From Nanoarchaeales archaeon (GTDB lineage: Archaea > Nanobdellota > Nanobdellia > Woesearchaeales > UBA583): DNA of 13,807 nt. Positions 1 through 6,911 of this stretch are shown piece after piece (position 1 is the stretch's first letter; each line of letters starts with the position of its first letter). The notes under the pieces are model-generated. The model was given only the letters and a program-made list of their open reading frames with translations. It did no database searches and was not told the origin of the DNA. The stretch lies in the NCBI GenBank assembly GCA_013215525.1, contig JABSQY010000042.1, positions 1 to 13,807 on the forward strand, read 5' to 3'. Position numbers and translations under genes: made by a program.

Positions 1-48
1 CATATGCACATATGCACATATGCACATATGCACATATGCACAAATGCA
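1..48. repeat. 8-bp tandem repeat (CATATGCA)n
   Basis: Five perfect head-to-tail copies of CATATGCA occupy 1-40, and a degenerate sixth copy (CAAATGCA) follows at 41-48. The array is cut by the window edge, so its true length is unknown. It lies downstream of the purine permease and beyond its T-tract, in noncoding DNA. No function is assigned. A short-unit array like this is prone to slippage. Confidence 0.9.
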
Positions 49-62
49 AACATAGCACATAT

Positions 63-91
63 AAAAAAATAAAAAAAAAAAAAAAAAAAAA
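63..91 (-). terminator. Long oligo-T terminator of the purine permease gene
   Basis: On the minus strand the TAG stop of the permease is followed immediately by 21 T residues (71-91), one A, and seven more T residues (63-69). Archaeal RNA polymerase terminates at oligo-T without needing a hairpin, and no hairpin is visible here. The placement directly against the stop codon makes termination the natural reading. The homopolymer length is likely to vary between cells or sequencing reads. Confidence 0.7.
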
Positions 92-1426
92 CTAAAATGA
101 CAACACTAACCCAACCAATAATAAAAGAGTTGATGTATACATATATCCATTAACTTCACTAAAATTTTTCTTGAAAAAACATCCTAAAATAAATAAGATA
201 AATCCAAACAATAACGCTTTATCAATTGTAAAAGTTACAATTGGAGTAATTATCATAGTTGAAATAATTAAGATATCAAACTTTGTAAAATACTTTAATT
301 CTTCTCTTGACGGAAACATACTAATTCCTACAAAAAACAAAGCACCAGTTGTTGCAATCACAGGAACCATATTAACTAACGGCGCAAGCAACATAAATAA
401 CAACATTAAAATTGAACAAACAACAGCTGTAAACCCAGTCCGTCCACCCTCAGAAATCCCAACACCACTCTCAACATATGTAGTTAAACTAGTAGTACCT
501 AAAACGGAGCCAACTAAAGTAGCATACCCATCAACAGATAACGTTTCTTTCATTAAAGGTAATTTTCCATCCTTATCTACAATAGATGTATTTCTAGTTA
601 AACCAATAAACTTTGCAACACTCCCATAAAAATCTACTAAAAACAATACTAAAATAACTCCCCATAATTTATAATCTAAAATCACACTAAAGTCTAAAGT
701 AAAAATTGAACTAAACATATCAGTTGAAAACTCAATCGCATTACCAGTATTACCTAAACCCATATAATTTGCAAAAATTGCTGAAGCAACTATACTAATT
801 AACACAGCACCCTTAACTTTAAAATACTTTAATAACAAAATTAACCCTAAACCTAAATAAAAAACATATGCTAACGAGGATGTAAAAACTCCAACACCTG
901 AAAATAATATTCCATCATAAATTAATATCTCACTTAACCTTAATGCAATAATCATTAAAAACACTCCAACACATAACGATAATCCAAGTTTAATATTATT
1001 AGGAATCGAATTAATAATTTTAGTACGAATCCCACTCAAAGTTAAAATCATAAAAATTATCCCAGACCAAAAAACCGCACCCAAAGCTTGTTGAGAACTA
1101 TAACCTAATCCAATCACCACAAAAAAAGCAACATATGCATTCATCTCCATACCAGGAGCTAACACAAATGGTTTTTTTGCCCAAAGTCCCATAACTAAAG
1201 TTGATAAAAAAGAAGTAATAATTGATGCAAATAAAACTGCACTAACATTAAATCCAGCACCACCAAGAATTGCAGGATTTACAACAAAGATATATGACAA
1301 AGCCATAAAAGTTGATAATCCTGCTAAAATTTCTACTTTAAAATTAGTTTTATGTTTTGAAAATTCAAAATATTTTTCTAATTTCACTAATAAATTATTT
1401 TTTATTTCTTTATTTTTATTTTCCAT
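92..1426 (-). CDS. NCS2/AzgA-type purine (hypoxanthine/guanine-like) permease
   Basis: A 444-residue polytopic membrane protein of the nucleobase-cation symporter 2 superfamily, closest in motifs to the AzgA/PbuG branch, which imports hypoxanthine, guanine or adenine with protons. The N-terminal segment around residues 31-54 (AGLSTFMALSYIFVVNPAIL) matches the family's first helix. PGMEMNA (91-97) corresponds to the usual APGMGLNA signature, with G to E and L to M changes. ESGVGISEGGRTG (319-331) matches the second conserved half-helix region, where E319 is the probable substrate-binding acid. About 12-14 hydrophobic segments are visible and the length is normal. The start has no Shine-Dalgarno; TATA-like sequences lie at about 1455-1467 and 1478-1488 on this strand. 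It is divergent from a TrmB-type regulator, a plausible controller. A symporter for salvaged purine bases would suit a host-dependent or scavenging archaeon. The substrate cannot be fixed from sequence alone. Confidence 0.88.
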   Translation of the reverse strand: MENKNKEIKNNLLVKLEKYFEFSKHKTNFKVEILAGLSTFMALSYIFVVNPAILGGAGFNVSAVLFASIITSFLSTLVMGLWAKKPFVLAPGMEMNAYVAFFVVIGLGYSSQQALGAVFWSGIIFMILTLSGIRTKIINSIPNNIKLGLSLCVGVFLMIIALRLSEILIYDGILFSGVGVFTSSLAYVFYLGLGLILLLKYFKVKGAVLISIVASAIFANYMGLGNTGNAIEFSTDMFSSIFTLDFSVILDYKLWGVILVLFLVDFYGSVAKFIGLTRNTSIVDKDGKLPLMKETLSVDGYATLVGSVLGTTSLTTYVESGVGISEGGRTGFTAVVCSILMLLFMLLAPLVNMVPVIATTGALFFVGISMFPSREELKYFTKFDILIISTMIITPIVTFTIDKALLFGFILFILGCFFKKNFSEVNGYMYTSTLLLLVGLVLSF

Positions 1427-1491
1427 TTTATTATAGTTGTGGCATGTCAGCTCAATAATAATAAAAGTACATAAATCGATATAAACTAATG

Positions 1492-1510
1492 CTCTCCTAA
1501 TTTAGAGAGT
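1492..1510. promoter_or_regulatory. Imperfect palindrome, candidate operator between divergent genes
   Basis: CTCTC and GAGAG arms at 1492-1496 and 1506-1510 flank TAA/TTA, forming an inverted repeat with one bulged C. It sits directly upstream of the TATA box of the TrmB-type gene and also upstream of the permease. A binding site for the adjacent regulator is inferred, not shown. Confidence 0.4.
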
Positions 1511-1520
1511 GATACATAAG

Positions 1521-1530
1521 TTTATATAAT
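1521..1530 (+). promoter_or_regulatory. TATA box of the TrmB-type regulator gene
   Basis: TTTATATAAT is centred 25 nt before the ATG at 1550, so transcription should start at or next to the start codon (leaderless). An inverted repeat, GTTTAT (1520-1525) and ATAAAC (1533-1538), overlaps the box and could be an autoregulatory site. Confidence 0.65.
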
Positions 1531-1549
1531 ACATAAACATAAACAGTCT

Positions 1550-2284
1550 ATGGACACTCAGATACTAGAAGACATAGGACTTACAAACGGAGAAATTAAA
1601 GTATACCTATCATTATTAGAACTAGACACATCAACAGCAGGACCAATCATTGAGAAATCACAAATGCAAAGTTCAGCTGTATACATAGCACTACACCAAC
1701 TCCTAAACAAAGGACTAATATCATTTATTAAAAAAGGACAAATCAAACACTACCAAGCATCAAACCCAGACCACCTAATAGAATTCATAGACGATAAAAA
1801 ACAAAGATTTCTTGACATACTACCAGAACTTAAAAAGAAACAACAAGTTGGAAAAACAAAAAGAGATGCATCTTTTTATAGCGGAGCGCGAGGTATAAAA
1901 GAGATGTTATACGAGTTACTAAATTCGACAGGAGGTGAACACCACACAATAGGAAGTCCAAGTGTATCAAATGAAATTATACAAGAAGCATGGTGGATTA
2001 ACTATCATTTAAAAAGAGCACAAAAAAAAATTAAAGCAAAATTAATATTTAACGAATCATTAAGAAAATTCCAATCATCAGCACAGTATCCAATGTCAGA
2101 AACAAAGTATACAAATTTCGGACCAGATGAACCTTTAACAGAAACAATTATCAGAGGAGATAAAGTAGGAATTATAATCTGGACACAAATACCAACAGGA
2201 ATTTTAATTAATGATAAAGAAGCTGCCAGTTCATATGAAAAATACTTTCAATTTCTTTGGAATACTGAAAAAACAACAAATTAA
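1550..2284 (+). CDS. TrmB-family transcriptional regulator
   Basis: A 244-residue protein whose first 75 residues form a winged helix-turn-helix of the TrmB type. The opening ILEDIGLTNGEIKVYLSLL is the family's typical first helix; residues 27-55 carry the recognition region, followed by a wing (SFIKKGQIKHYQASNP). A charged linker helix (residues 76-105, LPELKKKQQ) leads to a C-terminal domain starting near FYSGARGIKEML, resembling the effector domain seen in many archaeal TrmB-like proteins. The sugar-binding domain of classical TrmB is not obvious, so the ligand is unknown. The start is supported by the TATA box 25 nt upstream and the lack of a leader. It uses more C-ending codons than its neighbours. 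Its position opposite a purine permease suggests control of that gene, by inference only. It is convergent with the orphan gene at 2326-3180. Confidence 0.85.
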   Translation: MDTQILEDIGLTNGEIKVYLSLLELDTSTAGPIIEKSQMQSSAVYIALHQLLNKGLISFIKKGQIKHYQASNPDHLIEFIDDKKQRFLDILPELKKKQQVGKTKRDASFYSGARGIKEMLYELLNSTGGEHHTIGSPSVSNEIIQEAWWINYHLKRAQKKIKAKLIFNESLRKFQSSAQYPMSETKYTNFGPDEPLTETIIRGDKVGIIIWTQIPTGILINDKEAASSYEKYFQFLWNTEKTTN

Positions 2285-2301
2285 TAAAATGATAAGAATA
2301 A

Positions 2302-2318
2302 AATAATTATAAATTATT
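2302..2318. terminator. Short hairpin between convergent genes
   Basis: AATAATT and AATTATT form a perfect 7-bp inverted repeat with an ATA loop in the 41-nt gap between two convergent genes. The stem is all A/T, so it is weak; U-rich sequence flanks it on both strands. A bidirectional termination zone is the likely reading. Confidence 0.4.
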
Positions 2319-2325
2319 CGATAAA

Positions 2326-3180
2326 TCATTTAGATAATGACATCAAAGATTCAATTTCTAAATTAATTTTATTTAAATATTTATTAGCAAGTTCATTAAA
2401 CCTTTCGCACTCAAAATTAAACTCACAACTCTCTACAATTTCTTTATAATTTTCAAAAATCAAATCAATACAAGATGTATGTGTATCTAAACTACTATCA
2501 GGATACTCAATAGGATAATGTGAAACTAACCAACCAAAATCTAACTTATTATAAGTTATGTTTAAATTAGGAACATCATTTACACTAAGACTATCTTTTA
2601 AATATTTTTCAGTCAAATTAAAAAAACCAAAATTATAATATGACATTAATTGTATCATTAATTCAGCAAGTTTATTAAACATAAAAGGCGCTTGTTTTTC
2701 TAATTCACTAACAGCTGCAAGACACCTAATTGAACTATGCTTTAAATCGAGCTCATCTAAAAAATCATTATTAACATCAACTAATTTTTCCCCAACACTA
2801 ATAAATGAAGATAAACCATTCAAAAAACTTATATCATGTGGAATGTTTTTTGGAAAAGTATAGATTTCTCCAAGTTCAGTCCTATATAAAACACCAGCAT
2901 TATCTCGAGCAATTTTATTATTTAATTTAAGTTTTCCAGTTTCTAAAGAACCACACAACAATCCAGCACCAATTTTAATTACATTAATAAAAGGAGCATT
3001 TCCATCATAAACTTTTTGTAAAAAATCCCTTAATTTCCCATTAGAAATTACATCATCTAAATAAGAATTAATTTGCATTCCTTTAGAATGTGCAATAAAT
3101 TCAACATAAAATTTATTGAACGCTACTTTTTCAAAATCATTAGTATAAAGTTTATTTTTAGGAGTATTTTTATTTTCCAT
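2326..3180 (-). CDS. Hypothetical protein, orphan, about 284 aa
   Basis: A 284-residue predicted soluble protein that I do not recognise. It has no signal peptide or clear membrane helix and is mixed helical with several aromatic stretches, such as MSYYNFGFFNLTEKYL in the second half. No catalytic motif is apparent. I start it at the ATG at 3180 (MENKNTPKN) and not at a TTG five codons upstream, because a TATA-like box (3201-3210) is centred 26 nt before this ATG, fitting the leaderless pattern of the window. It is divergent from a double Lrp/AsnC-type regulator with 100 bp between start codons, so it may be a target of that regulator. It ends with TGA, the only such stop among the complete genes here. 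Confidence 0.75.
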   Translation of the reverse strand: MENKNTPKNKLYTNDFEKVAFNKFYVEFIAHSKGMQINSYLDDVISNGKLRDFLQKVYDGNAPFINVIKIGAGLLCGSLETGKLKLNNKIARDNAGVLYRTELGEIYTFPKNIPHDISFLNGLSSFISVGEKLVDVNNDFLDELDLKHSSIRCLAAVSELEKQAPFMFNKLAELMIQLMSYYNFGFFNLTEKYLKDSLSVNDVPNLNITYNKLDFGWLVSHYPIEYPDSSLDTHTSCIDLIFENYKEIVESCEFNFECERFNELANKYLNKINLEIESLMSLSK

Positions 3181-3200
3181 AATACAACAGTACAAAGTAA

Positions 3201-3210
3201 GAATATAAAG
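3201..3210 (-). promoter_or_regulatory. TATA box of the orphan gene at 2326-3180
   Basis: On the minus strand this reads CTTTATATTC, centred about 26 nt before the ATG at 3180. It decides the start codon in favour of ATG over the upstream TTG. Confidence 0.55.
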
Positions 3211-3244
3211 ATAATCATCACTTTTTTAATCAAAATGATATAAA

Positions 3245-3254
3245 CTTATAAATA
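3245..3254 (+). promoter_or_regulatory. TATA-like box of the Lrp/AsnC-type gene
   Basis: CTTATAAATA is centred about 31 nt before the ATG at 3281. A second AT-rich stretch (ACATATATTT, 3256-3265) lies closer, so the exact box is uncertain. AAAAGG directly abuts the ATG and is too close to act as a Shine-Dalgarno. Confidence 0.45.
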
Positions 3255-3280
3255 TACATATATTTAATTAATTTAAAAGG

Positions 3281-4258
3281 ATGGAAATTGACAATATAGA
3301 TAAAAAGATAATTTATGAATTAGACTTAAATTCTAGACAAAGTTACAAAGAATTAGGTAAAAAAATTAGATTAAACAAAAATACCGTGCAATATAGAATT
3401 AAAAGACTTGAAAAAAATAAGATAATTAAAAATTATTACACATTTATAGATACAAGTAAACTAGGGTATATAACATTTAGAATTTTAATTAAATTTAAAA
3501 ATATTCCATCACAGAAAGAAAAAGAAATAATTCAATATCTAAAAGAATCAAACGAAATCGGATGGCTTGTAAGTATTGAAGGTAGTTGGGATTTAACATC
3601 ATTAATTTGGGTAAAAGACCATTACGAATTTGAAGAATTCTGGAATAACTTTAGAAATAAATTTGGAGAATATATATTAAAAAAAAGAATTTCAATATTT
3701 ACAAAATTAAATTTTTATACAAGACCATATTTAATTGATAAAAAAAAAGATACAATTAATCCAGTTGTTCAATATCATAAAAATGAAAATAAAAAGAAAA
3801 TAGACTTTGATAATAAAGACATAGAAATTTTAAAACTTCTTGCTAAAAATAGTAGAATTGAATTAGTAAAGATATCACAAAAACTTGAAATGACAATTAA
3901 TTCTGTTAAATATAGAATGAAAAAAATGGAAAAAAATGGAATTATAAATGCATATAAACCAATGTTAGATATAAAAAAATTAGGTTACAAATATTATAAA
4001 TTTCAAGGAAATCTAAAAAATAAAAATGAAGAAGTTTGGAATAAAGTGAAAACATTTTGTCACACTCATCCAAATATTTTAAGTTTAAATGAATACATAA
4101 ACGGAGATGATTTAGAAATAAACATACAAGTTAAAGATAAAGAAGAATTAAGAAAAATAATTGAAACAATAAAGATTGAATTTCAAGATGAACTAATTGA
4201 ATTTGAAATCTCTGAATTTTACAAGGAACATAAATTTGTTTTTTTTCCAATAAAATAA
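3281..4258 (+). CDS. Double-length Lrp/AsnC-family transcriptional regulator
   Basis: A 325-residue protein made of two Lrp/AsnC units in tandem. Unit one has a helix-turn-helix at residues 3-58 (IDKKIIYELDLNSRQSYKEL, then YRIKRLEKNKIIKNY) followed by a ligand/oligomerisation-type domain to about 145. Unit two repeats this at 175-230 (IDFDNKDIEILKLLAKNSR, then YRMKKMEKNGIINAY) with a second domain to about 320. Ordinary Lrp proteins are about 150 residues, so this is an internal duplication or fusion. The two halves have diverged strongly outside the DNA-binding helices. Such a protein could bind two half-sites as a single chain. It is divergent from the orphan gene at 2326-3180, which may be its target, and convergent with a GNAT gene across a hairpin. 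Specific effector and regulon are unknown. Confidence 0.87.
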   Translation: MEIDNIDKKIIYELDLNSRQSYKELGKKIRLNKNTVQYRIKRLEKNKIIKNYYTFIDTSKLGYITFRILIKFKNIPSQKEKEIIQYLKESNEIGWLVSIEGSWDLTSLIWVKDHYEFEEFWNNFRNKFGEYILKKRISIFTKLNFYTRPYLIDKKKDTINPVVQYHKNENKKKIDFDNKDIEILKLLAKNSRIELVKISQKLEMTINSVKYRMKKMEKNGIINAYKPMLDIKKLGYKYYKFQGNLKNKNEEVWNKVKTFCHTHPNILSLNEYINGDDLEINIQVKDKEELRKIIETIKIEFQDELIEFEISEFYKEHKFVFFPIK

Positions 4259-4288
4259 TTATAAATAAAATTAAAAAATAATATAAAC

Positions 4289-4319
4289 AAAATTAGGATA
4301 ATAAAATTATTCTAATTTT
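4289..4319. terminator. Bidirectional hairpin terminator between convergent genes
   Basis: AAAATTAG (4289-4296) pairs perfectly with CTAATTTT (4312-4319), and inside it AATAA (4300-4304) pairs with TTATT (4307-4311). It lies between the Lrp-type gene and the GNAT gene and overlaps the last codons of the latter. T-rich ends occur on both strands, which suits termination from either side. Confidence 0.55.
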
Positions 4320-4675
4320 CCTCCACCATCACAAAAATCAATTCTAAAACTTGTTGAATGCGCTCTATAACCTAAACGTTTATACCAATCAACAATCCCA
4401 CGCGAGTCACGTGACGAGCAAAGTAATTTATAACAACCTAATCTCTCAGCTTCACTAATTACTTTCTTAGCTAATTTAGAACCAATTCCAGCTCCTCGAA
4501 AATCTTTATCTACAAGTAAATTTGAAAAATAACCAATAGGTTTAGTATGAGATTCATCTTGCATCAAATATAACATTGCATGTCCAATCTCTTTCCCCCT
4601 ATCATCACTTGCAATTATCTTAAACGCTCTTGAATATTCTTTAATTTCCCTAACTTCTAATTGTGTATCACTCAT
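4307..4675 (-). CDS. GNAT-family N-acetyltransferase
   Basis: A 122-residue single-domain GCN5-related acetyltransferase using acetyl-CoA. Motif A is clear: the strand FSNLLVDKDFR followed by the pyrophosphate-binding loop RGAGIG (60-65) and the helix SKLAKKVISEAERLG. The C-terminal motif VDWYKRLGY (95-103) is also typical. The protein is shorter than the usual 140-160 residues, with a reduced N-terminal part. The acceptor substrate is unknown. Unlike its neighbours it has a good Shine-Dalgarno (GAGGT, six bases before ATG), and it uses GC-richer codons such as CGT for arginine around 4400-4420, where a perfect GTCACGTGAC palindrome falls in coding sequence. These traits hint at a different origin or stronger translation control. 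Confidence 0.88.
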   Translation of the reverse strand: MSDTQLEVREIKEYSRAFKIIASDDRGKEIGHAMLYLMQDESHTKPIGYFSNLLVDKDFRGAGIGSKLAKKVISEAERLGCYKLLCSSRDSRGIVDWYKRLGYRAHSTSFRIDFCDGGGKLE

Positions 4676-4681
4676 TTTAAA

Positions 4682-4686
4682 ACCTC
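4682..4686 (-). promoter_or_regulatory. Shine-Dalgarno of the GNAT gene
   Basis: GAGGT on the minus strand lies six nt before the ATG at 4675. It is the only convincing Shine-Dalgarno in the window. A TATA-like AAGTATAAAAATA lies at 4728-4740, implying a leader of about 30-35 nt. Confidence 0.65.
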
Positions 4687-4775
4687 AACGAATTTATTAA
4701 CTAAATCCTTATTAATAATAGAATAAATATTTTTATACTTAAACATTTGTATTTCTAATTAAAGTAAAACATTAA

Positions 4776-4791
4776 ATTCAAATAATTGAAT
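4776..4791. terminator. Small hairpin downstream of the MFS-like gene
   Basis: ATTCAA (4776-4781) and TTGAAT (4786-4791) form a perfect 6-bp stem with an ATAA loop, ten bases after the stop of the MFS-like gene. The stem is weak, and a role in termination is only a possibility. Confidence 0.3.
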
Positions 4792-4800
4792 AATTAATGA

Positions 4801-6051
4801 TTAATGTGTATTATGATGTTTATATTTAATTTTATGAGATTTATCAAAACATGGACTATTAATTTGTAATAATATTAATGAAATTAATATTAATAAAATC
4901 ATATAAAAATAAATATTAATTTCGCTCGTTGAAATCATAAAACAAATTATAAAAAATAAATATGTAAATATTTGACCAACATTATAAACATAATTTTTAT
5001 ATATTCCAGCAATATTAATATCTTCTTGAGAATTTAGCCAATTACTTAATGAAGAATCAAAAATCCCATTTGAAATTTTATCTGAAATACGATTAATAAA
5101 TGCAAAAATCCCAAAATGAAAAATTGTTTTCGCTGTAAGTAATCCAATAAAAGAAGTTGAATAAACAGCACTTGCCTGTATTTGTAAATTTTTTTTATTA
5201 GAACTCTTATCAATAAATAAACTTAAATGATAATCAATTAATAAAATAATAATAAACATTACAAAAGTAAAAGCTCCAACTAATTCAAATGAACTACCTA
5301 AAATTATAAATAATAAAACTGGATAAATTGAACTTAAAAATTCATCACGTATACTATCACCCAAAATTTTCAAAGTATGTTTTCTTGGAACTTTTTTATA
5401 AAATTCAATTACTTGTTTTAATTCTACTTTTTTTTGATCTTCTAAATTTAATAATTTTAAATCAATTCGATTATAAAAAAACATCCCTAACGAAAAAAAT
5501 AAACCACTAAAAATTAGGGCATAGAACGACAAATCATAATAAATTAAAGATGTTGCAATAACTGGACCAATAATTGAAATAAATGTAATTAAAGTATTTA
5601 CAACAAACCCAAATCTACCACGTAATTCATTTGGAATTATTCTTGCAGAAATTCTAGTATCAGAAGAATAATAAGTTAAAACATAAAACCCAAAAAAAAC
5701 ACCAATCATCAAGACCCAATATAAATTATCATTAGGTAAATTATAAGCTAAAACATAATATCCAATAATCGCAGGAATTGAAAAATAATATCCTTTATTA
5801 ATTCCTATTTTATTTAATAAATTCCAAAATTTTAATTTAAATAATATATCAATAACTGGCCATAAAGAATATGCAATAATTGTTAAAAAAAGAGATTGTG
5901 TTTGAAGATAAATCATACCACCAATAAAAATTCTAACTAATTGATGAGATAATGAATCAAAAATAACTCCAAGCAACCAAAATTTAAGGTACTTATGTAA
6001 AAAAATATAATTTATACTTTCTTTAAAATAATTAAAATTGAAGTTTTCCAT
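4801..6051 (-). CDS. MFS-like polytopic membrane transporter
   Basis: A 416-residue integral membrane protein with about 11-12 hydrophobic helices, a pattern compatible with a Major Facilitator Superfamily transporter. A central charged cytoplasmic region (about residues 195-230, LEDQKKVELKQVIEFYKKVPRKHTL) separates two halves of six helices each. The short loop RISARIIPNELRGRFGF after helix 4 resembles the basic loop that often follows early MFS helices. The C-terminal tail is short, basic and histidine-rich (KYKHHNTH). I see no substrate-defining motif, so the cargo is unknown. The ATG is supported by a TATA box centred 26-28 nt upstream. It stands alone between a GNAT gene and a nucleotidyltransferase gene on the same strand, each with a separate promoter. 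A non-MFS permease fold cannot be ruled out. Confidence 0.7.
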   Translation of the reverse strand: MENFNFNYFKESINYIFLHKYLKFWLLGVIFDSLSHQLVRIFIGGMIYLQTQSLFLTIIAYSLWPVIDILFKLKFWNLLNKIGINKGYYFSIPAIIGYYVLAYNLPNDNLYWVLMIGVFFGFYVLTYYSSDTRISARIIPNELRGRFGFVVNTLITFISIIGPVIATSLIYYDLSFYALIFSGLFFSLGMFFYNRIDLKLLNLEDQKKVELKQVIEFYKKVPRKHTLKILGDSIRDEFLSSIYPVLLFIILGSSFELVGAFTFVMFIIILLIDYHLSLFIDKSSNKKNLQIQASAVYSTSFIGLLTAKTIFHFGIFAFINRISDKISNGIFDSSLSNWLNSQEDINIAGIYKNYVYNVGQIFTYLFFIICFMISTSEINIYFYMILLILISLILLQINSPCFDKSHKIKYKHHNTH

Positions 6052-6071
6052 AAAACTTAATCATTTATAGT

Positions 6072-6083
6072 ATTTATAAATTT
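6072..6083 (-). promoter_or_regulatory. TATA box of the MFS-like gene
   Basis: AAATTTATAAAT on the minus strand is centred about 26 nt before the ATG at 6051, again a leaderless arrangement. Confidence 0.55.
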
Positions 6084-6111
6084 TATTATTATATTTTATT
6101 AAACTAATCCA

Positions 6112-6810
6112 CTAATTATTAGATTTTTCTCTCATCACAAACTCAGCAGCATTAAGTTCATCAGGATTCCCAACAGGCAACCAAAAATTAACAGCTACAA
6201 CTTTCACATCACCAGAATTTTTAATAATAAAAGTAAAATAATCATTAATTTCATATTCTCCTCTAGGACTTAAAACTAACTCATGTTCAAAAATTGCAGT
6301 TGTAAACATATAAGCTCCAATATTTGTTAAGTTACTTGGTGGATTCTCAGGTTTCTCAACAATTGAAATTAAATTATCATCTCTATCAATCTCCAAAACT
6401 CCAAACTTTTGTGGATTCTCAGACTCCATACCAAGAAGTCCAAACTCAACATTTGATAACTCCTCTAAATCAGACTTTAAATAAATATCATCTCCGTTCA
6501 AAACCATAAACTTATCTTTTAAAATATCCTTGCAACACATCAAAGCGTGGCCAGTTCCAAGCTGCTCAGATTGTTCAACATACTTAATAGGAATCCCTTT
6601 ATAATTATGTCCAACAGATTCAATAATTTTTTCTTTCAAATATCCAACAACTAAAATAATCTCTGATGCTAAATCAACTAACGCATCTAATTTATGTTGT
6701 AAAACACTTTTATCACAAACTTCAACAAGAACTTTTGGAATGTGTTCTGTTAAAGGTAAAAATCGTGTCCCCTTCCCACCGCATAAAATAACAACTTGTA
6801 CTTTTTTCAT
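6112..6810 (-). CDS. Sugar-1-phosphate nucleotidyltransferase (NDP-sugar pyrophosphorylase family)
   Basis: A 232-residue cytoplasmic enzyme of the RmlA/GlmU nucleotidyltransferase family, which joins an NTP and a sugar-1-phosphate to give an NDP-sugar and pyrophosphate. It has the N-terminal signature GGKGTR (11-16) with PK at 25-26, the base-binding QLGTGHA (83-89), the metal-binding NGDD (105-108), EKP (152-154) and GEYEI (184-188). It lacks the left-handed beta-helix acyltransferase domain of bifunctional GlmU. Near the end, WLPVG (210-214) stands where many relatives have W-x-D-x-G, so the usual second metal-binding aspartate is a proline here. Substrate (glucose, GlcNAc, mannose or other) cannot be told from sequence. 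It probably feeds surface glycan or N-glycan synthesis. The stop codon is TAG. Confidence 0.88.
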   Translation of the reverse strand: MKKVQVVILCGGKGTRFLPLTEHIPKVLVEVCDKSVLQHKLDALVDLASEIILVVGYLKEKIIESVGHNYKGIPIKYVEQSEQLGTGHALMCCKDILKDKFMVLNGDDIYLKSDLEELSNVEFGLLGMESENPQKFGVLEIDRDDNLISIVEKPENPPSNLTNIGAYMFTTAIFEHELVLSPRGEYEINDYFTFIIKNSGDVKVVAVNFWLPVGNPDELNAAEFVMREKSNN

Positions 6811-6830
6811 AATAAGTTTTATAGAATAGA

Positions 6831-6840
6831 TTAAATAAAA
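6831..6840 (-). promoter_or_regulatory. TATA-like box of the nucleotidyltransferase gene
   Basis: TTTTATTTAA on the minus strand is centred about 25 nt before the ATG at 6810. It is a modest match in a generally AT-rich gap. Confidence 0.4.
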
Positions 6841-6911
6841 GTTTATCTTAACTTAAAGTAAATAATATAGAATAGTGAATAAATTTAATAAAAATTATTT
6901 ATTAAAAAAAA

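Noticed and set aside
1..48. CRISPR-like array
   Set aside because: The 8-bp units are contiguous, with no spacers and no cas genes nearby. It is a simple tandem repeat.
171..629. Plus-strand open frame opposite the purine permease
   Set aside because: Antisense shadow of a well-supported permease gene; the product resembles no protein and no promoter is seen.
3181..3195. TTG start five codons upstream for the orphan gene
   Set aside because: It would lie too close to the TATA-like box (3201-3210); the ATG at 3180 fits the 26-nt spacing.
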